DNA of 7,748 nt from contig CALZJV010000570.1 of the NCBI GenBank assembly GCA_945787595.1, positions 1-7,748 on the forward strand, in the 5' to 3' direction. The first letter of the stretch is position 1; every line of letters begins with the position of its first letter. Below are positions 1-4,871 of the stretch, one piece after another. A model generated the notes under the pieces. That model did no database searches, had not been told where the DNA came from, and was given only the letters and a program-made list of their open reading frames with translations. The translations under genes were made by a program, and so were the position numbers. This stretch comes from an uncultured Desulfobacterales bacterium. GTDB lineage: Bacteria; Desulfobacterota; Desulfobacteria; Desulfobacterales; JAFDCJ01.

Positions 1-488
1 CCCTCATCATTCCATTGGTCAAAATATAGACCAAAATGTTGCATTAAATAGTCATGGTTCTGCTTTTTGGCCCACTCGTATCCAGTCTTGTAGCCCTCTG
101 ATTCCGAAATCGCATGGTCATACCGAACAGCTTCAACTTCTTTTCCGAATCCCCACTGCAATAACAGATCGTCTATGTCCTTGGAATGCAAACCAGTTTT
201 TCTCTTGCTTAAATCATAGTGCGCGATCTCGCAGGCGATGGTATGAATGAGCTGATGTTCGGGTTCTTTGAGAATCTTCGTATTTAAATACACCAGGGTC
301 TTAACCGGATCACTAAACCGATATCGTAGGACACCTGCATTCAGTGCTTCATCATCGGTGAGTATCTGAAAACTCTTATCATTTAAAACATCTTCTCGTA
401 CATCTTCCGGTAAACGCTCGATCACCCTTTTTAAATGAGGAAAAAAGCGTAAATCGCATAGTTTGAATCTATTAATTCTTTTGTCCAT
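1..488 (-). CDS. Metallopeptidase-like protein with degenerate zinc motif, C-terminus cut by window edge
   Basis: I translated this frame by hand from the ATG at 486-488; it stays open for 162 codons to the window edge, so the C-terminus is missing. A strong ribosome-binding site, AAAGGAGAA (493-501), precedes the ATG and the upstream PAS gene ends only 15 bp away, so the two are probably co-transcribed. Residues 66-92 have the layout of small zinc peptidases (M48 or IrrE-like): a strand 'LVYLN' followed by a helix 'IHTIACEIAHYD'. The expected HExxH reads C86-E87-I-A-H90, so the first histidine is cysteine. The later segment 'DDLLLQWGF' (106-114) resembles the peptidase helix that normally supplies the third ligand as E-x-x-A-D, also altered here. 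There is no signal peptide, so it is likely cytoplasmic. Catalysis is doubtful: it may be an inactive or binding-only relative. The gene call is fairly secure; the family assignment is tentative. Confidence 0.72.
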   Translation of the reverse strand, partial: MDKRINRFKLCDLRFFPHLKRVIERLPEDVREDVLNDKSFQILTDDEALNAGVLRYRFSDPVKTLVYLNTKILKEPEHQLIHTIACEIAHYDLSKRKTGLHSKDIDDLLLQWGFGKEVEAVRYDHAISESEGYKTGYEWAKKQNHDYLMQHFGLYFDQWNDE

Positions 489-503
489 GATGTTCTCCTT
501 TCG

Positions 504-959
504 TTAAAATGCTCTAAAAAGTTTTGTGATATCCCGGGCAACATGCACGCCGCCAATTAGCTTGCCTTGATCGTCATAGAGCGGAGAACTCGTAATGAGC
601 AGATTCATTCCCAAATGTCTATTATAAGTTTCCGCTAAATGTTCATTACCATCATTCAGCATTTGGGCATGCGGACATGAGGAGGGAGGGCTATCAGCCC
701 GACAGATAAATTTGTAGCAGGGTTCACCTATTAACATTTCCTGGCTACATTTCAACTTGTCGGCCAGTGACTTGTTTGCCCGCTGAATTCTATATTGACT
801 GTCAATAACTGCAATGTGATCAGGAATCGCATTAAATATAAGCGCCAATTCTTCTTTGGCTTTTACAGCATCCTCTGTGGCGCTCTTGTACGCAAGAAGA
901 TCCTTCTCTAATTCACTTACGGTTTGTTTCATTTCATTGTAGGTTAGTGTTCTGGCCAT
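504..959 (-). CDS. Stand-alone PAS-domain sensor protein with cysteine-rich loop
   Basis: The predicted protein has a short N-terminal helix rich in E and K (about residues 8-42, probably coiled coil) and then one PAS domain (about 40-147), starting at 'LIFNAIPDHIAVIDSQYRI' and ending with the typical 'GGVHVARDITK' strand. The chain stops a few residues later, so there is no kinase, cyclase or helix-turn-helix output. Four cysteines, C71, C81, C86 and C95 in ATG numbering, sit in the middle of the domain, the last as S-C-P-H; similar Cys loops occur in PAS domains of anaerobic deltaproteobacteria and could bind a cofactor or respond to redox. I start at the ATG 957-959 (151 aa) because GGTGA (967-971) lies 7 nt upstream. 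The frame stays open to a TTG at 978-980 (158 aa) that overlaps the ATPase stop codon but has no ribosome-binding site. It follows the ATPase gene directly and is probably in its operon. Confidence 0.85.
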   Translation of the reverse strand: MARTLTYNEMKQTVSELEKDLLAYKSATEDAVKAKEELALIFNAIPDHIAVIDSQYRIQRANKSLADKLKCSQEMLIGEPCYKFICRADSPPSSCPHAQMLNDGNEHLAETYNRHLGMNLLITSSPLYDDQGKLIGGVHVARDITKLFRAF

Positions 960-966
960 TTGGGTA

Positions 967-971
967 TCACC
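967..971 (-). promoter_or_regulatory. Ribosome-binding site deciding the PAS gene start
   Basis: GGTGA on the minus strand, 7 nt before the ATG at 957-959. It favours this ATG over the TTG at 978-980, which overlaps the preceding TGA stop as TTGA but has only a pyrimidine/AT-rich stretch upstream. Translational coupling at the TTGA overlap cannot be excluded. Confidence 0.6.
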
Positions 972-976
972 AAAAT

Positions 977-1870
977 TCAATAAAGAAAGATTTCATTGTT
1001 CTCATCGATGTAGTCGTTGATTGCCTTAAAACCTATTAGATTGTTCGATGAGAAAGGAAATGGGGTGATTTTTTGGTTGTTAAATTCATCTCTGACTGCA
1101 TCCGGAATCGCTTTAGAGTTTGATTTATTAACGAGAACCGATTCAATATGGATTCCGATATCCTTTAATTTATTTTTTATGCGGAAAGCCTCCGAAAACG
1201 ATAATTTGTCATTATTCATGACCAGGTTAATCTTGGCTGCATCGGACTTGAAATGGTCACCCAAATGTTCATACTGTTGAATCAAGATCTCTAATTTAGC
1301 CTTCACTTTGTCCTGCTGGATGGTTTTACGGCCGATCTTAATTTCGGAGATTATCTCTTTTTTGGCGTAAATCTTCTCTCTAAGCTTTAACAGCTCTTCC
1401 AACCAGATCAGGGTGATAAAGGGCAATGAAAAGAATCTTAATGTGAGGGCAGTGGGCGCCATGTCAAAAATAATAATATCCTTGTCTTCAAATGTGTGGA
1501 TGATCTTCTCGAAAGCCAAAAGCAAGGCATATTCTTCCAAACCGGGTGAAAACTGCAAAACATTAAAATAATTTTGCAGGTTAAACGCACTTTCATAACT
1601 ATAGGTTTGTTTAATCGTCTTTTCAGTTTCTTTCAGATATTTTTCTATCCAATAATCTACGTTGACTTCTTTAACCACCAGATGATTTGTAACTCGTTTG
1701 GGTTTTTCCTGAAAATCCAGCTGGAAAATATCTCTCTGGTTATGAGCCGGATCCATTGAAACCAGCAGTATATCGAAGGATTTTTGTGATAGATGTACCG
1801 AAGTTATGGCCGAGGTGGTTGATTTCCCGACACCGCCTTTACCGATATAAAATTGAAGTTGTGGTTTCAT
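977..1870 (-). CDS. ArsA/Get3-family (anion-transporting type) ATPase lacking cysteines
   Basis: This 297-aa protein is a single-domain SIMIBI-class ATPase. It carries a deviant Walker A GKGGVGKST (10-18) with the signature lysine, switch I as D40-P-A-H-N, a 'PGLEEY' segment (109-114) like the family's PG-x-(D/E)-E motif, and switch II as D136-M-A-P-T-A-L-T-L-R (135-149 reads 'FDMAPTALTLRFFSL'), matching the family's DTAPTGHTLR with G and H replaced by A and L. 'LVNKS' (246-250) is the likely base-contact region. There is not one cysteine, so neither the arsenite site of ArsA, the CxxC zinc clamp of Get3, nor the CxC nickel site of CooC can exist. Length fits one ArsA half. The start is supported by GGTGA (1877-1881), 6 nt upstream. 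Neighbours are two hydrophobic proteins and a PAS sensor, suggesting a membrane-linked chaperone or switch role; the client is unknown. No arsR, arsB or arsD is nearby, so arsenic resistance is unlikely. Confidence 0.88.
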   Translation of the reverse strand: MKPQLQFYIGKGGVGKSTTSAITSVHLSQKSFDILLVSMDPAHNQRDIFQLDFQEKPKRVTNHLVVKEVNVDYWIEKYLKETEKTIKQTYSYESAFNLQNYFNVLQFSPGLEEYALLLAFEKIIHTFEDKDIIIFDMAPTALTLRFFSLPFITLIWLEELLKLREKIYAKKEIISEIKIGRKTIQQDKVKAKLEILIQQYEHLGDHFKSDAAKINLVMNNDKLSFSEAFRIKNKLKDIGIHIESVLVNKSNSKAIPDAVRDEFNNQKITPFPFSSNNLIGFKAINDYIDENNEIFLY

Positions 1871-1991
1871 TTATTTTCACCGCAGAGTTCGCTGAGACCT
1901 CAGAGAAGCATATTAGAGCTTCTGTACCTTTTTAATCCGACTTCCCTCCCACTTCGACACGACTGAGCTCGTCGCCGGCCGAATTCATTTT
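1871..1991. repeat. Mosaic of two repeat-like segments between the 96-aa and ATPase genes
   Basis: The 121-bp gap contains two segments that resemble elements dispersed in many bacterial genomes. One is CACCGCAGAG... at 1878-1905, a degenerate periodic CGCAGAG-type sequence with an inner inverted repeat CTGAG (1892-1896) / CTCAG (1899-1903). The other is CTTCGACACGACTGAGCTCG and following bases (1952-1976), which holds CGAC/GTCG arms (1960-1963 and 1971-1974) around GAGCTC and resembles the 'TTCGAC...GAGCTC' type of intergenic repeat. On the minus strand the first segment ends in GGTGA, placed exactly where the ATPase gene needs its ribosome-binding site. Identification as dispersed repeats is from memory of such sequences, not from a search. 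Confidence 0.5.
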
Positions 1992-2282
1992 CTAGTCAAT
2001 ATCCAAGACGGAGAATAGATCCCCCAGTGGATCATGAGCTGTTGAGACCTTTTCTAGCATGATCTCCAATTCGTTCTCCATTTCCGGTAGAAGCTCCATC
2101 GTGATATGAATGGGCGGTGAAGGTATGCCAATGAAAGCACCCAACACCAGTATGGCAAAAATATTGTCAAGTTCTCCGACTTCATATTCAACAGTCTCAA
2201 CGGCCTTGCTGCGCATGACTTCATCCGCCACATTAAAGGCCGATACAATTTTATCTTTTACGGTATTTAATAGCGGCATCAT
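1992..2282 (-). CDS. Small conserved-looking protein with hydrophobic core and PSPP motif
   Basis: This 96-aa protein has an amphipathic, charged N-terminus (about 1-38), a short hydrophobic stretch 'IFAILVLGAFIGIP' (41-54), a P-S-P-P turn (54-57), and an acidic amphipathic helix (62-79) before the end 'SVLDID'. The hydrophobic segment is only about 13-14 residues, short for a full membrane span, so it could be a monotopic or re-entrant anchor or a buried helix. I do not recognise a named family. ATG at 2280-2282 and 2277-2279 are tandem; only a weak GAGAA lies upstream, so either may be used. It starts 24 bp after the stop of the membrane-protein gene and precedes the ATPase gene, so the three are probably one unit. 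Given Get3-like ATPases bind hydrophobic helices, it is a candidate partner or client of the ATPase; this is inference only. Confidence 0.78.
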   Translation of the reverse strand: MMPLLNTVKDKIVSAFNVADEVMRSKAVETVEYEVGELDNIFAILVLGAFIGIPSPPIHITMELLPEMENELEIMLEKVSTAHDPLGDLFSVLDID

Positions 2283-2306
2283 TTGCGAAATTCTCTAGTT
2301 GTGAAT

Positions 2307-2738
2307 TCACTTTACCCTGAATATTCTTCTTTCAAACGCAATCCGTGTTTTGGAAGGGTAGAAATAATACACCGCATATAGCCCTATCAAGATAGCACTC
2401 GCAGTATAAAACCGCGGAAGTTCAAAAAAATATGATAGTAGGGCCAAATAAGGGGTAATCATGACAACATTAATCAGGGTTCGTTCAAATTTGAGTAATT
2501 GCTTTTCAGATACACATGTAAGATCTCGACTTTTGTGTGCGAATAAGGTCCGATAGAAAATTGGGAAAGCAATCGCTAAAGCGATGCATAAAATAAAAAT
2601 CAACGGTCCGGCAATCTGGATGAAATTAGCCGAACCAATTTCGATAAAATCATAGACTTTAGCCCCGCCAGCCAATGTGAAACCTAAAATGGAAGGCAAC
2701 AATAAGGTTAAATAGGCTTTTTTTAGTTCTCTGGACAT
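2307..2738 (-). CDS. Four-helix integral membrane protein of unknown function
   Basis: This 143-aa protein has four likely membrane segments: about residues 8-25 ('AYLTLLLPSILGFTLAGG'), 39-62, 87-106 and 112-128. A basic, cytoplasm-facing type loop containing H-K-S-R and a lone C (about 63-85) separates helices 2 and 3, and the C-terminus is strongly basic (R-I-A-F-E-R-R-I-F-R-V-K). By the positive-inside rule both termini and the central loop would face the cytoplasm. There is no signal peptide cleavage site and no catalytic motif. The start is supported by AAGGA ending 8 nt before the ATG. I do not recognise the family. It is the first gene of the five-gene block, upstream of the small hydrophobic-core protein and the ArsA-like ATPase, and could be the membrane receptor of that ATPase; this is inference from order and spacing. 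Confidence 0.8.
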   Translation of the reverse strand: MSRELKKAYLTLLLPSILGFTLAGGAKVYDFIEIGSANFIQIAGPLIFILCIALAIAFPIFYRTLFAHKSRDLTCVSEKQLLKFERTLINVVMITPYLALLSYFFELPRFYTASAILIGLYAVYYFYPSKTRIAFERRIFRVK

Positions 2739-2810
2739 TTTTTGGATCCTTTAGTGTTTCGATTCCCAATTACAGTTACGATTTTTTAAGTTTTGGTCGA
2801 GACAGGTTGG

Positions 2811-2955
2811 AGGGGGGAATGATGAGAATTGGGTATTCGGTATTCGGTATTTTTTACTGAACCCTGTATTCGCTCTATTTAAAATTCCCCATTCCGAACT
2901 CCGACTTCCGGAATCCTCATCACTCCACTACTCCAACACTCCATTTCTCCATTTT
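2811..2955. repeat. Imperfect inverted-repeat element with tandem 7-bp and 8-bp repeats
   Basis: Between the cstA stop and the membrane-protein gene, the segment GAATGATGAGAATT (about 2817-2830) and the downstream TTCGG at 2837-2840 region are mirrored by a right arm around 2892-2922 (reverse complement contains GTGATGAGGATTCCGGA and TTCGGAAT). The left arm carries GGTATTC three times with 7-bp period (2832-2852, last copy GGTATTT). The right flank carries CTCCA at exact 8-bp spacing, starting at 2923, 2931, 2939 and 2947. The composition and TGGAG-type periodicity match the degenerate intergenic elements common in deltaproteobacterial genomes. No open frame or intrinsic terminator with a T-run is evident for cstA. 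Confidence 0.6.
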
Positions 2956-2960
2956 AAGTT

Positions 2961-4673
2961 CTAAGGCGCCAACGGTGCAGGTTCCGGCGGCACTTCGCCA
3001 CCCAAGGCAAAGAATTTAATGACGCCTTCAACGACGATCCAGACCGCGATGAAGAGAATAATAATATTAATTACCTGTAAAAGCATATTGTGGGCGGCTC
3101 CGAATTTAACCTGGTTCATAATGACGGCCCAAATGGTCATCATCGACATGAAGATCGCCGGCAGTCCGGCAACCATCCATTTCAAACCGCCTCGGGCTTT
3201 CAGATAGAGGGTGATAATAATCAACGCCAGGGCCGCCAGGGTTTGATTAACGGCGCCAAAAAGCGGCCATAATTTCAGGGCACCCTTGCCGTCGGCACCG
3301 GTGGCAAACGCCAGTATCAGTGCCGTCACTACCGCAACGGCGGTGCCCACCCAGCGGTTGTTCAGTGAGAGGAGATTGATGCTGCTGCCCAGTTCACCGA
3401 CCACATAGCGCTGAATCCGGGTGGCGGTGTCCAGGGTGGTGCCGGCAAACGAGGCCACAAATACCGCCATAATTGCCAGGGTGAAGTTCTTGGGAATACC
3501 CAGGGTCATAATCATATTGGCGGCACCGTCCACAAAGGCCGAAATCTTAGAGCCTAAACCGGCGGCAGCGGCCCAGGATGAATAGTGGGTCGTCCAGGCA
3601 GCGACACCACTCAAGGTTTCGCCGGCCTTAGTGGTGTAGCCCAGTCCGATGCCGGCGGCAACGGCAATCACCACCAGGGTGGCCAGAGTACCCTCCATTA
3701 ACATGGAGCCGTAGCCCACGAAGAGTGAATCGCGTTCATCACGCACCTGCTTGGCCGAGGTCCCTGACGACACCAGTGCATGAAATCCGGAAATCGCCCC
3801 GCAGGCAATCGTAATAAACAAAAAGGGCCACATGGGCGGGGCCTTGGCCGGGGACATCTGCACGGCCGGCGCCACGATTTCAAGATGACCGCCAAAGGCT
3901 GCAACAATCACACCCAAAACCAGCAATGCCATGGCAATCACCAGCTGGTGCGAGTTGATAAAATCCCGTGGCTGAAGAAGAGTGGTGACCGGCAGCACTG
4001 AGGCGATAAAGCCGTAAGTCAACAAAATAATGGTCCACACTCCGGTGGGAGGGATACCGGCAACGGCTGGCATCTTAAACGGCAGATAAGGGCCCAGGAA
4101 CACGCAAACATACATGGCGATGATGGCATAGATCGACCATGTCATGGCATTTTTGCCTTTATTGTAAACTTCCACCCAGACTGCCAGAACCGACTGTGGA
4201 TACATGCTGAAAATGATGGCGATCACCAGGCCGAATATGGCAATCACGATCCACAGCTCCAGAAAGACGATCAGGAAAAATAAAAACTTGGTACGGTCAT
4301 TCACATATTTGGCGGTGTATTCGGAAATCGATTTGCCCTGGTTGCGCATCGAAATTATCAAGGCGCCGAAATCGTGAACCGCCCCCATCACGATTGAACC
4401 GATAAATATCCACAACATGGCCGGGACCCATCCCCAAATGATGGCGATGGCCGGTCCCACAATGGGACCGGTCCCGGCGATGGACGTGAAATGATGCCCG
4501 AAAATGATCTCTTTTTTGGTGGGCACATAATCCACCCCATCCTCCAGTTCCCGGGACGGAGGTTTGACTTCGCCGGAAAGGGAAAAAATTTTGCTGCCAA
4601 TATATTTGCCGTATAACTGGTACATGATGATATACCCGGCAAATGCCAATACCATAATCGCTAAAGCACCCAT
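2961..4673 (-). CDS. cstA: CstA family carbon starvation protein (peptide or pyruvate transporter)
   Basis: This 570-aa polytopic inner-membrane protein has roughly 14-16 hydrophobic segments and every CstA landmark: GHHFTSIAGTGPIVGP (59-74), H100-D-F-G, LQPRDFIN (233-240), SGFHALVSSGT (295-305), TLDTATRIQRY (413-423) and LWPLFGAVNQTLA (468-480). E. coli CstA is about 700 aa; this is the shorter form common in anaerobes, without the long C-terminal extension, and it ends in a proline-rich tail. Family members in enterics import peptides and pyruvate; the substrate here is not determined by sequence. The start is firm: AAAGGAGGAA (4681-4690) lies just upstream of the ATG at 4671-4673. It lies 198 bp downstream of cooS with an inverted-repeat element between them, so co-transcription is uncertain. 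Pyruvate import would feed acetyl-CoA and CO2 chemistry next to a CODH, which is suggestive but unproven. Confidence 0.95.
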   Translation of the reverse strand: MGALAIMVLAFAGYIIMYQLYGKYIGSKIFSLSGEVKPPSRELEDGVDYVPTKKEIIFGHHFTSIAGTGPIVGPAIAIIWGWVPAMLWIFIGSIVMGAVHDFGALIISMRNQGKSISEYTAKYVNDRTKFLFFLIVFLELWIVIAIFGLVIAIIFSMYPQSVLAVWVEVYNKGKNAMTWSIYAIIAMYVCVFLGPYLPFKMPAVAGIPPTGVWTIILLTYGFIASVLPVTTLLQPRDFINSHQLVIAMALLVLGVIVAAFGGHLEIVAPAVQMSPAKAPPMWPFLFITIACGAISGFHALVSSGTSAKQVRDERDSLFVGYGSMLMEGTLATLVVIAVAAGIGLGYTTKAGETLSGVAAWTTHYSSWAAAAGLGSKISAFVDGAANMIMTLGIPKNFTLAIMAVFVASFAGTTLDTATRIQRYVVGELGSSINLLSLNNRWVGTAVAVVTALILAFATGADGKGALKLWPLFGAVNQTLAALALIIITLYLKARGGLKWMVAGLPAIFMSMMTIWAVIMNQVKFGAAHNMLLQVINIIILFIAVWIVVEGVIKFFALGGEVPPEPAPLAP

Positions 4674-4726
4674 AATTTGATTCCTCCTTTCAATAAATTT
4701 TTGTTACATCAGGCATTTTAAGTTTG

Positions 4727-4827
4727 GGACACGGATTTTCACGGATGACCACGGATAAAGACCTCCATTCTATGGCAAATACCCCAAAGGCTTTAAAATC
4801 TGTGTTTATCTGCGTGTATCAGTGTCC
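4727..4827. repeat. 101-bp inverted-repeat element between cooS and cstA
   Basis: The left arm (4727-4756) begins GGACACGGATTTTCACGGAT and the right arm (4798-4827), read as reverse complement, begins GGACACTGATACACGCAGAT; over 30 bp the arms agree at about 22 positions, each built from three copies of a CACGGAT-like unit at roughly 10-bp spacing. A 41-bp centre has no frame of note. This matches the style of the 'CACGGAT' palindromic elements scattered in many bacterial genomes. It would fold into a long imperfect hairpin in a cooS-cstA transcript. It has no T-run, so it is not a standard terminator. Confidence 0.72.
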
Positions 4828-4839
4828 TGTTCTGCCCAC

Positions 4840-4868
4840 AAAAACTTGCGACACCCAATTTGTTCGCA
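4840..4868 (-). terminator. Weak candidate intrinsic terminator after cooS
   Basis: Directly after the cooS stop (4872-4874) the minus strand has TGCGA (4868-4864), a 12-nt loop, TCGCA (4851-4847), then AG and five T residues. The stem is only 5 bp and the loop large, so termination would be partial at best. The adjoining inverted-repeat element may contribute structure. Confidence 0.3.
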
Positions 4869-4871
4869 TCC

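Noticed and set aside
977..1870. Calling the ATPase CooC because cooS is nearby
   Set aside because: The switch motifs are ArsA/Get3-type (DPAHN, APT..TLR) and there is no CxC nickel site; the genes are also about 3 kb apart with cstA between.
2811..2955. Short tandem repeats considered as a CRISPR array
   Set aside because: Units are 7-8 bp without spacers; no cas genes are present.
3698..3907. Arg/Pro-rich frame within cstA
   Set aside because: Composition is that of an out-of-frame reading of GC-rich coding sequence; the CstA frame explains the region.
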